Origin: Pseudomonas sp. G.S.17
GTDB lineage: Bacteria > Pseudomonadota > Gammaproteobacteria > Pseudomonadales > Pseudomonadaceae
Assembly: GCF_038096165.1 (NCBI RefSeq)
Contig: NZ_CP151076.1
Location: forward strand, 2,663,501-2,727,500
Direction: 5' to 3'
DNA: 64,000 nt
Shown here: piece by piece, positions 7,682 through 15,765 of the stretch
How positions within the stretch are numbered: position 1 is the first letter of the stretch
Layout of the letters: the number at the start of each line of letters is the position of its first letter
Program-made: the position numbers and the translations under genes
Notes under the pieces: model-generated
What the model saw: only the letters and a program-made list of their open reading frames with translations
Told to the model about the DNA's origin: nothing
Databases searched by the model: none

Positions 7682-9124
7682 ATGTCCCAATCACTGCCCA
7701 TCTACCAAAGCTACATCGACGGGGCTTTTGCCGCCGGCGATAACCTCATAGAGGTATTCAACCCGGCCAACGGCCAGTTGCTGGGTTCGGTGCCCGAGAC
7801 CAGCCTGTCGGAGGTCGAGCGCGCCATCGCCGCCGCGCGCGCTGCGCAAAAAGGCTGGGCGCGCAAGCCGGCCAATGAACGCGCGGGCTATCTGCATCGC
7901 ATCGCCAGCAAGGTCCGCGACAACGCCGAACGTCTGGCGCGGATCATCACGGCCGAGCAGGGCAAGGTGCTCGGGCTGGCTTTGGTGGAAGTCAATTTCA
8001 CCGCCGACTATCTGGATTACATGGCCGAATGGGGCCGTCGCCTCGAAGGGGAAATCCTCACCAGCGACCGGCCGGGCGAGAACATCTTCGTGTTTCGCAA
8101 ACCGTTGGGCGTGATCGCCGGGATTCTGCCGTGGAATTTCCCGTTCTTCCTCATTGCTCGCAAGTTGGCCCCGGCGCTGATTACCGGCAACACCATCGTC
8201 ATCAAACCCAGCGAAGAAACGCCGATCAATTGCTTCGAATTCGCCCGCTTGCTCGCTGAAACCGATCTGCCCAAGGGCGTGGTGAACATTGTCTCCGGCA
8301 AAGGCGCCACAGTCGGCAGCGCTCTGAGCAGCCACGCCGGAGTGGACATGGTCAATTTCACCGGCAGTGTCGCTACCGGCTCGCGGATCATGGCGGCTGC
8401 GGCGGGCAATATCACCAAGCTCAATCTGGAACTGGGCGGCAAGGCGCCAGCCATTGTCCTGGCTGACGCGGACCTGGGCCTGGCGGTGAAAGCGATTACC
8501 GCTTCCCGGGTGATCAACACCGGGCAAGTCTGCAACTGCGCCGAGCGGGTTTACGTGCAGCGCAAAGTCGCCGACCAGTTTATCGACCAGGTCAGTGCTG
8601 CGATGGCGGCGACGCGCTATGGCGATCCATTGGTCGAAGATAATCTGGACATGGGGCCGCTGATCAATCAGGCAGGTCTGGACAAGGTCGCGCAGATGGT
8701 CAAAACCGCCGTGGGCGATGGTGCGCAGGTCATCACTGGTGGCTCAATCGCTGACCGCAATGGGCAGGGCTTTCACTATCAGCCAACAGTGCTGGCCGGT
8801 TGCCAACAAGCGATGGAGATCATGCGCCACGAGATCTTCGGACCTGTGCTGCCGATCCAGATCATCGACGATCTGGACGAAGGCATTGCCCTGGCCAACG
8901 ACTGCGAGTTCGGCCTGACCTCATCGATCTACACCAAAGACCTCAGCTCGGCGATGCGCGCCTGCAACGAGCTGGATTTCGGTGAGACCTACATCAATCG
9001 GGAGAACTTTGAAGCGATGCAAGGCTTCCACGCCGGAGTGCGCAAATCCGGCATCGGCGGCGCGGACGGCAAGCATGGGGTGTATGAATTCACCCATACG
9101 CATGTGGTTTATTTGCAGATTTGA
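7682..9124 (+). CDS. aldA: AldA-type aldehyde dehydrogenase
   Basis: 480 residues from the ATG at 7682, preceded by ACGGAGA; an upstream in-frame extension through the REPIN was rejected. It can be aligned by eye along its length with E. coli AldA (479 residues, lactaldehyde/glycolaldehyde dehydrogenase): GILPWNFPFFLIARK, the general base Glu250 in ELGGKAP, the nucleophile Cys284 in GQVCNCAERV, and the closing INRENFEAMQGFHAG region. It makes NAD(P)H-linked carboxylates from aldehydes in the cytoplasm. Placed after an alcohol dehydrogenase, it is the likely second step of the pathway. Exact substrate unknown. Confidence 0.93.
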   Translation: MSQSLPIYQSYIDGAFAAGDNLIEVFNPANGQLLGSVPETSLSEVERAIAAARAAQKGWARKPANERAGYLHRIASKVRDNAERLARIITAEQGKVLGLALVEVNFTADYLDYMAEWGRRLEGEILTSDRPGENIFVFRKPLGVIAGILPWNFPFFLIARKLAPALITGNTIVIKPSEETPINCFEFARLLAETDLPKGVVNIVSGKGATVGSALSSHAGVDMVNFTGSVATGSRIMAAAAGNITKLNLELGGKAPAIVLADADLGLAVKAITASRVINTGQVCNCAERVYVQRKVADQFIDQVSAAMAATRYGDPLVEDNLDMGPLINQAGLDKVAQMVKTAVGDGAQVITGGSIADRNGQGFHYQPTVLAGCQQAMEIMRHEIFGPVLPIQIIDDLDEGIALANDCEFGLTSSIYTKDLSSAMRACNELDFGETYINRENFEAMQGFHAGVRKSGIGGADGKHGVYEFTHTHVVYLQI

Positions 9125-9128
9125 TCTG

Positions 9129-9218
9129 GTGGGAGCGAGCTTGCTCGCGAAGGCGGTATTCCGGACCACGAACCGGTGGCGAGTTTGCCGGCCTCTTCGC
9201 GAGCAAGCTCGCTCCCAC
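9129..9218. repeat. REPIN between aldA and the AcoR-type gene
   Basis: The ends GTGGGAGC/GCTCCCAC, with GAGCTTGCTCGCGAA and its complement inside, enclose a loop. It sits between two convergent genes, three bases from the stop of the regulator, and could act as a bidirectional end structure. Confidence 0.85.
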
Positions 9219-9220
9219 AA

Positions 9221-11176
9221 TCACACCAGAAAATTAGGCTGCACGATCCCGTGTTTCTTCATCTTGCGGTATAGCGTCGAGCGGGCCACGGCGAGTTCTT
9301 CGGCCACGGCGGTGATGTTCCATTGGTGCCGTTTGAAGGCTTCCATCAGACGCTGGCCTTCATCACCGGCGACCTGACTTGCCAGACCCTGGCTCAGCGG
9401 CAGCGCTGGCCGGGTCGCGGCTTCAACACTGCGTGGCTGCGTCACTTCCACCGGCAGGCAAGCGCTGTCGATATATCCGTCGTCAGCCAATGCGAGGGCA
9501 TAGCGCAATACATTGATCAGTTGGCGGATGTTGCCGGGCCAAGGGAACCGGCGCAGCAGGTCTCTCGCCTGGGCATCGATCCTGCAGGCTTCGCCGCCCG
9601 CGAGGTCAGTCAGCACGTCGTCGATCAGGCGGTCGATGTCACGCCGCTCGCGCAGGGCCGGCAAGCGCAAGGTCATGCCGCTGAGCCGATAGAACAGGTC
9701 TTCCCTGAACACTTTGTTGTCGATCATCGCCGACAAATCCTGGTGCGTGGCCGACACCACCTGAATATCCAGCGCAATCGGTGCGTCGGCGCCCAGTGGT
9801 GAAATCTCGCGCTCGGCCAGAACCCGCAGCAAGCGGGTTTGCAGGTGCGCGGGCATGTCGCCGATCTCGTCGAGAAACAGCGTGCCGCCATTGGCCAGTT
9901 CCAGCTTGCCCTTCATGCCTTTCTTGCTGGCCCCGGTAAAGCTGCCGCTGCGATAGCCGAACAGTTCACTTTCGATGAGGGTTTCCGGGATCGCGGCGCA
10001 GTTCAGCGCAACAAAAGGCCCGGAGCGGCGCGAGCTCGCATGGTGAATCGCCCTGGCGAAGGCTTCCTTGCCGGTGCCGGTTTCACCGTTGATCAAAATG
10101 GGCAGGTCTTTATCCAGCAGCTTGTACAACCGGGCGACGCTTTGCTGCAAATCTGGATCATCGCCGCTGAGGCGCTCCAGCGTCGGCGGATGCTGCACGA
10201 CGGGCGTGCTGGCCGGGGTTTCGCGTTTGGCCGGAGCGCGCACCTGAACTGGCATACGTAGCCCGACCTCCAGCTGGCCTTTGCCGGTATTGAGCCGCAC
10301 CCCGTTGGCGCCGCCGTTGCACAGGCGCAACAGCTCTTCGACGCTGTGCACCGGCAGCAAGTCTTTGAGGGAGCGGCCCAACAGCGGCCCGCTGTGTGTG
10401 GATTCGTATTCGACAAATGCGGCGCGATTGGCGCCGATCACCCGACCTTGTTCGTCAAGCGCCAGCAATTGCTCATTGGCCAGATCGCTGAACGCTTCGC
10501 AGGGTTTGATCATCAGGCTCAAGGTATTGCGATGGCTGTGCCTGAAGTACGCATTCTCGATCAGCCGGGCGTACATGATGACCAGTTGCAGGGTCAGGTA
10601 TTGCGCCTGCTTGGGGCCGCCGCTGTTCAGGCACGAAGCATTGAGACAGCCGCGCAGATTGCCCAGCGAATCGAAGATCGGTGATACCGAGCAGCTCAAG
10701 CGGTCGTTGGCACGCAGGAAGTGCTCATCGCGGTGAATGATCAAAGGCGTGCGCGCGGCGATGCCGGTGCCGATGCCGTTGGTGCCCACCAGCGCTTCAT
10801 CCCAGCGTGCTCCGATCACCAGGCCGGATTCCGCGTAGGCGCTGGCCTCCGGCGGGACTCGCGAGTCCAGGGTAATCCCGTGTTCGTCGCTGAGCAGCAC
10901 GGCGAAGCCAGCCTTGCCGATCCGCTCGGCCAGCCCGCTGACGCCCTGGCCGGCGATGGACAGGTAATCCTGATTGAAGGCCTGATGCCGATGAATTTCC
11001 GCTGCGCTGAGCATGACTTTGGTCGCGCGCCCCGCAGGTTGCAAACCGTGCTCGATGACGCTGCGATACCAGGACTGGACGATCAGGCCGTCGGCGGGCA
11101 GGTTGCGATCAGGAAAATAATCTCCTATGAACGCGCTCAGGTCGGCGGGGCGGGGCAGGCTCGGTTGCAGGGACAT
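9221..11176 (-). CDS. AcoR-type sigma-54-dependent transcriptional activator
   Basis: 651 residues. A GAF-like sensor domain lies at about 80-205, with a possible PAS-like segment near 225-300. The AAA+ module has Walker A GETGTGKE (364-371), a sigma-54 contact loop reading GSFTGA (411-416; most relatives have GAFTGA) and Walker B TLFLDE (432-437). A Fis-type helix-turn-helix is at 610-645. This is the architecture of AcoR/ExaE-type activators of alcohol and acetoin catabolism. The RpoN promoter at 5300 is the obvious target. Divergent from pqqA. Sensing of an alcohol or aldehyde is inferred. Confidence 0.9.
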   Translation of the reverse strand: MSLQPSLPRPADLSAFIGDYFPDRNLPADGLIVQSWYRSVIEHGLQPAGRATKVMLSAAEIHRHQAFNQDYLSIAGQGVSGLAERIGKAGFAVLLSDEHGITLDSRVPPEASAYAESGLVIGARWDEALVGTNGIGTGIAARTPLIIHRDEHFLRANDRLSCSVSPIFDSLGNLRGCLNASCLNSGGPKQAQYLTLQLVIMYARLIENAYFRHSHRNTLSLMIKPCEAFSDLANEQLLALDEQGRVIGANRAAFVEYESTHSGPLLGRSLKDLLPVHSVEELLRLCNGGANGVRLNTGKGQLEVGLRMPVQVRAPAKRETPASTPVVQHPPTLERLSGDDPDLQQSVARLYKLLDKDLPILINGETGTGKEAFARAIHHASSRRSGPFVALNCAAIPETLIESELFGYRSGSFTGASKKGMKGKLELANGGTLFLDEIGDMPAHLQTRLLRVLAEREISPLGADAPIALDIQVVSATHQDLSAMIDNKVFREDLFYRLSGMTLRLPALRERRDIDRLIDDVLTDLAGGEACRIDAQARDLLRRFPWPGNIRQLINVLRYALALADDGYIDSACLPVEVTQPRSVEAATRPALPLSQGLASQVAGDEGQRLMEAFKRHQWNITAVAEELAVARSTLYRKMKKHGIVQPNFLV

Positions 11177-11287
11177 GAAGACTCCGAATGCGGCTCCGCC
11201 AGACGTTGCGCGAAACGCATGATTATTGTTGTCGTTCTGGAGCAGAACAGGCTGCGGCTGATTGCTCAGTCATTCAGACTCTAGTCT

Positions 11288-11314
11288 TTTGTAACAAATA
11301 CCGCTGGTTACAAA
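11288..11314. promoter_or_regulatory. Inverted repeat TTTGTAAC-N11-GTTACAAA
   Basis: Perfect 8-base arms lie in the 414-base gap between the regulator (minus) and pqqA (plus), about 112 bases upstream of the regulator start. The geometry suits a dimeric DNA-binding protein. The binder is unknown; autoregulation is possible. Confidence 0.45.
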
Positions 11315-11520
11315 AAATATTTTTGTCTTTTCCATGGACTTGAAAACAGAGCAATAGTTGTACCGTCGCACAGGCGAGAGGGCGAAAGCGTCTGCCCTGC
11401 GCCTGACGGGCTGTTGGTAAATAATCCGGCCTGCGACGAGTTAGCCAAGGCTGCAACAGGTGTAGCGCCAAGTGCGAAACGGCTGTCGCAAAGGCCGTGC
11501 CAGAGCCTCAGACCGCCAGC

Positions 11521-11548
11521 TTGCAGCCTGGGTTGCGACGTGTATAAC
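11521..11548 (+). promoter_or_regulatory. Sigma-70-like promoter of pqqA
   Basis: TTGCAG and TATAAC are separated by 16 bases, 43 bases before the pqqA start codon. A GG-N10-GC sigma-54 pattern nearby (around 11492) fits the RpoN consensus poorly. Confidence 0.5.
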
Positions 11549-11590
11549 TGGCTTGCCGGGCTATTCCGGCGCAACTCTGGAGATTCGTCT

Positions 11591-11662
11591 ATGTGGACCA
11601 AACCTGCATTCACCGATCTGCGCATCGGCTTCGAAGTCACCATGTACTTTGCCAGCCGCTGA
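11591..11662 (+). CDS. pqqA: PqqA, precursor peptide of pyrroloquinoline quinone (orphan copy)
   Basis: A 23-residue peptide starting [16 protein letters not shown] and ending MYFASR. It carries the invariant Glu15 and Tyr19 (E-x3-Y), which PqqE cross-links to become the PQQ skeleton. Length and sequence fit the family. GGAG lies 8 bases before the ATG and a terminator follows. None of pqqB-F is adjacent, so this is an orphan copy placed beside a PQQ enzyme and its regulator, presumably raising precursor supply when the dehydrogenase is made. The rest of the pathway must be elsewhere in the genome. Confidence 0.95.
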   Translation: MWTKPAFTDLRIGFEVTMYFASR

Positions 11663-11675
11663 TCAGTAATCTGAG

Positions 11676-11715
11676 TCGCCAGGCTTCGTCAGTCATGTGC
11701 TGGCGAGGCCTTTTT
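11676..11715 (+). terminator. Rho-independent terminator after pqqA
   Basis: The stem TCGCCAG/CTGGCGA (7 perfect pairs, 17-base loop) is followed by GGCC and T5, 13 bases after the pqqA stop codon. Confidence 0.75.
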
Positions 11716-11734
11716 CATTTGATGACCCAAGATC

Positions 11735-12604
11735 CTACAACTTCGCCCAAAACTCCTCGGCGAAGTCACTCAAGCGGGCGATGGGACGAAACAGACGGAT
11801 CTGCACGGGAATGTCCCACTGTTCATCGAGAGCCCGTTGCAGCTTGCCAGCGCTGACTTCGGCATCGGCCAGCGTGCGTGGCAGCCAGGCGAAGCCTTTG
11901 CCTTCCAGTGCCATCGACAGCAGCACAGCCGCAAGGTGTGAGCTGAAGATCGTGTCCAGTTGCGGCGGCCGGGTTTCGCCGAGCAGCCGCGCCGCGACGA
12001 TTCGCCCCAGACCGGATTCGGACGTGTACGCCAGGTGTGGCAACGAGCTGCCGGTTTGAGCCGAATCAGCCTCGGTCGCCTGCAACGGCAGCAACACATC
12101 ACTGCCGACCACTTTGGACTGGAACTGACCTACGGCGAAGCGCGGCGGAGCATCAGGAAAGTGATGGCACAGTAAAAACTGCACCTGGCCTTGCAGCAGC
12201 ATCTGTTCGCAGACAGTCATGCTGTCCGACAGCAGCCGGACTGCCTCGATAGGCCCACCGCGCTCGGCGGCGCGCACCCAGGCCGGGAAAAAAGTGAACG
12301 ACAGCGAGTGCGTGGCCGCGAAGTGCAGGGTGCGCTCCTGTTTGCCGGCGACTTCGCGGGTGTCCTGGCGCATCTGATGCAGGCGCCGGGTCATTTCCTG
12401 CGCGCTAACCAGCATGTGCTTGCCCGCATCGGTGAGCGTCGCGCCATGGGTCGTGCGTACGAACAGGTCGACGCCTACCCAGTTTTCCAGCGAGCGAATG
12501 CGCCGACTGAACGCCGGTTGTGTGACATGGCGCAACTCGGCGGCGCGGGAAAAGTTACCGCTCTCCGCCAGCGCGCTGAAATCTTCCAGCCAGACCAATT
12601 CCAT
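11735..12604 (-). CDS. LysR-family regulator (divergent from tartrate dehydratase)
   Basis: 289 residues from the ATG at 12604. The N-terminal winged helix-turn-helix is at 1-60 (FSRAAELRHVTQPAFSRRIRSLE). The C-terminal effector-binding domain follows. No clear ribosome-binding site precedes the ATG, and longer in-frame reading is possible but runs antisense through the dehydratase gene. Divergent arrangement with the dehydratase (120-base gap) is typical of a LysR activator responding to the substrate. Tartrate as inducer is inferred. Confidence 0.87.
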   Translation of the reverse strand: MELVWLEDFSALAESGNFSRAAELRHVTQPAFSRRIRSLENWVGVDLFVRTTHGATLTDAGKHMLVSAQEMTRRLHQMRQDTREVAGKQERTLHFAATHSLSFTFFPAWVRAAERGGPIEAVRLLSDSMTVCEQMLLQGQVQFLLCHHFPDAPPRFAVGQFQSKVVGSDVLLPLQATEADSAQTGSSLPHLAYTSESGLGRIVAARLLGETRPPQLDTIFSSHLAAVLLSMALEGKGFAWLPRTLADAEVSAGKLQRALDEQWDIPVQIRLFRPIARLSDFAEEFWAKL

Positions 12605-12724
12605 CAGTAGTGATGCCGTTCGTGCATGAGGTGCCCAGCTTTTAGCATTGGCCGCGTCGAATCGTCCAGTTCTAGAGTGGCCGGGCAAACACATAACAAT
12701 ACAGCCGCAAACAGGAGTCGCCCC

Positions 12725-13897
12725 ATGCGCATCGTCGACATTCGCGAGAAGACCGTTTCCATCGCATCGCCTATTGCCAACGCCTACATCGATTTTTCGA
12801 AAATGACCTGCTCGGTCGTAGCCGTCATCACTGACGTCATTCGCGATGGCAAGCCGGTGATCGGTTACGGCTTCAACTCCAACGGTCGCTACGGCCAGGG
12901 CGCCTTGATGCGCGACCGCTTCCTGGCCCGTGTGCTGGAAGCCGATCCGGAAACCCTGATCGACAAGGAACATGACAACCTCGATCCGTTCGCCATCTGG
13001 AAAGCCCTGATGACCAACGAAAAGCCAGGCGGTCACGGTGAGCGTTCGGTGGCGGTGGGCACCATCGACATGGCTGTCTGGGACGCCGTGGCGAAAATCG
13101 AAGGCAAGCCGCTGTATCGCTTGCTTGCTGACCGCTATCGCAACGGCGTGGCCGATGACAAGGTCTGGGTCTACGCGGCGGGCGGTTATTACTATCCCGG
13201 CAAGGACCAGACCAAGCTCAAGGCCGAAATGCAGAGCTATCTGGATCGCGGCTATGACGTGGTGAAGATGAAAATCGGCGCTGTGCCACTGGACGAAGAC
13301 CTGCGTCGCATCGAGGCGGTGCTGGAAGTGGTCGGCGATGGTCAGCGCCTGGCGGTGGACGCCAACGGCCGCTTTGACCTGAAGACCTCGATTGCCTATG
13401 CCGAGGCGATCAAGCCTTACAACCTGTTCTGGTACGAAGAAGCGGGCGATCCGCTGGACTACGCGCTGCAAGCCGAGCTGGCCAATCACTACGACCTGCC
13501 GATGGCGACTGGTGAAAACCTGTTCTCCCATCAGGACGCACGCAATTTGCTGCGCCATGGTGGCATGCGTCCTGACCGTGATTTCCTGCAATTTGACTGC
13601 GCGCTTTCCTACGGCCTGGTGGAATACCTGCGCACGCTGGACGTCATGACCGAACTGGGTTGGTCATCGCGTCGGGTCGTCCCTCACGGCGGGCACCAGA
13701 TGTCCCTCAACATCGCCGCCGGCCTGCATCTGGGCGGTAATGAATCCTACCCGGACGTCTTCCAGCCTTTCGGCGGGTTCGCCGACGGCATCAAGGTCGA
13801 GAACAGCTATGTCGGACTGCCGGACATTCCGGGTGTGGGCTTTGAAGCCAAGTCCGCTCTGTATGCCGTGATGCGCGAGCTGGGCGAGCGGGCGTGA
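12725..13897 (+). CDS. tarD: D(-)-tartrate dehydratase (enolase superfamily)
   Basis: 390 residues. It matches the Bradyrhizobium japonicum TarD pattern nearly throughout as I recall it: IANAYIDF, YGFNSNGRYGQG, NEKPGGHGERSVAVGTIDMA, and the KMK acid/base region with Lys181/Lys183. Metal ligands are expected in VDANGRF, WYEE and GENLF, and the general acid/base His in VPHGGHQMS. The reaction dehydrates D-tartrate to oxaloacetate. The ATG at 12725 follows AACAGGAGTCGCCCC. It is divergent from LysR and upstream of a DctA-like transporter, which together make a small tartrate-use locus. Confidence 0.92.
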   Translation: MRIVDIREKTVSIASPIANAYIDFSKMTCSVVAVITDVIRDGKPVIGYGFNSNGRYGQGALMRDRFLARVLEADPETLIDKEHDNLDPFAIWKALMTNEKPGGHGERSVAVGTIDMAVWDAVAKIEGKPLYRLLADRYRNGVADDKVWVYAAGGYYYPGKDQTKLKAEMQSYLDRGYDVVKMKIGAVPLDEDLRRIEAVLEVVGDGQRLAVDANGRFDLKTSIAYAEAIKPYNLFWYEEAGDPLDYALQAELANHYDLPMATGENLFSHQDARNLLRHGGMRPDRDFLQFDCALSYGLVEYLRTLDVMTELGWSSRRVVPHGGHQMSLNIAAGLHLGGNESYPDVFQPFGGFADGIKVENSYVGLPDIPGVGFEAKSALYAVMRELGERA

Positions 13898-13942
13898 TCT
13901 CGGGGTAACCCATCTATCCAACTGATTAGACGCAATTTCTAT

Positions 13943-14030
13943 AGGCGCGAGGCTTGCCCGCGAAGACCTCTGCTCAAGCGATAAACGCGTCGAGTGGAAC
14001 TACGATTCGCGGGCAAGCCTCGCTCCCACG
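13943..14030. repeat. REPIN upstream of the DctA-like gene
   Basis: The arms GCGAGGCTTGCCCGCGAA (13947-13964) and its exact complement (14006-14023) sit in the gap between tarD and the transporter, where they could form a strong hairpin. Confidence 0.85.
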
Positions 14031-14099
14031 GGGTTGGTCGGTTAGCAACAACGTTTTCAAAAGCTCCTCCCTCATACAACAACAAAAGTGAGGCACTTC

Positions 14100-15431
14100 A
14101 TGGAACAGGTTTCGACACGTTGGTACAGCCAACTGTATGTACAAGTGCTGATCGGCATCGTCATCGGTGGCGCGATCGGCTTTTTCCTTCCGGATATCGG
14201 CGCCCGGTTGCAGCCCTTGGCCGACGGCTTCATCAAGCTGATCAAAATGCTCCTGGCGCCCATTATTTTCGGCACCGTGGTGGTGGGCATCGCCAAGATG
14301 GGCAGCGTCAAGGAAGTGGGGCGCATCGGTGCGAAGGCGCTGATCTACTTTGAAGTGTTGTCGACCCTGGCGCTGGTGATTGGCCTGGTGGTGGTGAACA
14401 TTCTCAAGCCCGGCGTGGGCATGAATATCGACGTCAACACCATTAATGGCACCGCGATCAATACCTACACCCAGGCTGCGGCGGCGCAGGGCGGGATTGT
14501 CGAGTTTTTCCTGAATATCATTCCGACCACGCTGTTCGATGCGTTCGCCAAAGGCGCCATGCTGCAAGTGATCCTGGTCTCGGTGTTAATGGGCGTTGCG
14601 TTGGTGCAGATCGGCGCGCCGGCCAAGCCGCTGGTCAATATCATCGACATGCTGCTGCAAAGCCTGTTCCGGATCGTGGCGATGGTCATGCGTCTGGCGC
14701 CGTTGGGTGCGGGCGCGGGCATGGCATTTACCATCGGTAAATACGGGATCGGCACATTGCTGTCCTTGGGTCAGCTTTTGGTGGCGCTGTATGTGACAAC
14801 GCTGCTCTTCGTGGTCGTGGTGCTGGGCAGCGTCGCGCGTTGGTCAGGCTTGCCGCTGATGCAGTTCCTGCGCTATTTCAAGGATGAAATCCTCGTCACA
14901 TTGGGCACCTGTTCCACCGAAGCGGTGCTGCCGCGGCTGATGGTCAAACTGGAGAAGCTCGGCTGCGAGAAATCCGTGGTCGGCATGGTGTTGCCCACCG
15001 GTTACACGTTCAACTCCGACGGCACCTGTATTTATCTGACCATGGCGGCAATTTTCGTCGCACAAGCGACCAATACTCCGCTGACCCTGTGGGATCAGAT
15101 GGTGGTACTAGGCGTGTTGCTGCTGACGTCGAAAGGTTCGGCGGGGGTTGCGGGTGCGGGTTTCGTGACGCTGGCGGCGACTTTGACGGTCATCCACGAC
15201 ATCCCGCTGATCGGTCTGGTATTGCTGCTGGGCGTTGACCGCTTCCTCAACGAAGCCAGGGCCGTGACCAACCTGATCGGCAACGGGATCGGCACCATCG
15301 CCATCGCCAAGTGGGATGGATCCTTCGATCAGGCCAAGGCCATGCGGGAAATCGAAGCCATGAAAAGAGGCAAGGCATCAACTTCGGTCGTGGTGCCGGA
15401 CCCGGTCATTCAGCGGTCGGATCTCACTTAA
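14100..15431 (+). CDS. DctA-like dicarboxylate:cation symporter
   Basis: 443 residues, close to E. coli DctA (428). The family motifs are present: GDGFIKLIKMLLAPIIFGTVV-type helix, the GTCSTEAVLP hairpin (GTSSSE in most relatives), and GYTFNSDGTCIYLTMAA in the substrate/cation site. The ATG at 14100 is chosen because GTGAGG lies 6 bases upstream; a GTG four codons earlier overlaps that site. It is an inner-membrane protein taking up C4-dicarboxylates. Next to tarD it is a good candidate for tartrate uptake, which is inferred. Confidence 0.88.
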   Translation: MEQVSTRWYSQLYVQVLIGIVIGGAIGFFLPDIGARLQPLADGFIKLIKMLLAPIIFGTVVVGIAKMGSVKEVGRIGAKALIYFEVLSTLALVIGLVVVNILKPGVGMNIDVNTINGTAINTYTQAAAAQGGIVEFFLNIIPTTLFDAFAKGAMLQVILVSVLMGVALVQIGAPAKPLVNIIDMLLQSLFRIVAMVMRLAPLGAGAGMAFTIGKYGIGTLLSLGQLLVALYVTTLLFVVVVLGSVARWSGLPLMQFLRYFKDEILVTLGTCSTEAVLPRLMVKLEKLGCEKSVVGMVLPTGYTFNSDGTCIYLTMAAIFVAQATNTPLTLWDQMVVLGVLLLTSKGSAGVAGAGFVTLAATLTVIHDIPLIGLVLLLGVDRFLNEARAVTNLIGNGIGTIAIAKWDGSFDQAKAMREIEAMKRGKASTSVVVPDPVIQRSDLT

Positions 15432-15727
15432 AGCCCGCCCGGCTTGGCCCGCTGCATCAGGAAACTGAGCAAAGTGCGGGCTGAAGCCGGAACGTTCTGG
15501 TCGTCGAAGATGATGCAGATAGGGGTGGACTCGTCTTCGATGGTGATTTCGTACTGCTTCATATCCCGGGCTTGATCCGAAACGAAGCTACAGGACTGGT
15601 TCAGACCGCTGTCCCGGACCAGTTGCCGGAGTTGGTCGGCCTCGGGTTGCTCAAGGCTGGAGGTGTTCACTTCGCAGCTTTTGATGGCTCCGACAATGCC
15701 ACCTGACTGGACGAAACAGACTTTCAT
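15428..15727 (-). CDS. Emfourin-type inhibitor of the adjacent M4 protease
   Basis: 99 residues starting MKVCFVQSGGIVG. The ATG at 15727 is favoured over the one at 15730, because GGGAG is 7 rather than 4 bases away. The small single-domain size, the opening beta-strand pattern and the position 35-38 bases after an M4 peptidase gene match emfourin, the slow tight-binding inhibitor of protealysin-like proteases in Serratia. It presumably protects the cell from its own protease. It converges with the transporter gene and overlaps that gene's end by 4 bases. Confidence 0.82.
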   Translation of the reverse strand: MKVCFVQSGGIVGAIKSCEVNTSSLEQPEADQLRQLVRDSGLNQSCSFVSDQARDMKQYEITIEDESTPICIIFDDQNVPASARTLLSFLMQRAKPGGL

Positions 15728-15765
15728 CATCGCGCTCCCATAAATGTTCGGTTGGGCAGGGCAGG

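Noticed and set aside
11549..11561. Sigma-54 promoter for pqqA at TGGC...GGGC
   Set aside because: The distance between GG and GC is 8 rather than 10 bases, which abolishes RpoN recognition. The sigma-70 pair at 11521-11548 is the better candidate.
12605..13591. N-terminal extension of the LysR gene antisense to tarD
   Set aside because: The LysR helix-turn-helix begins right at the ATG at 12604. The extension is the complement of the conserved dehydratase coding sequence.
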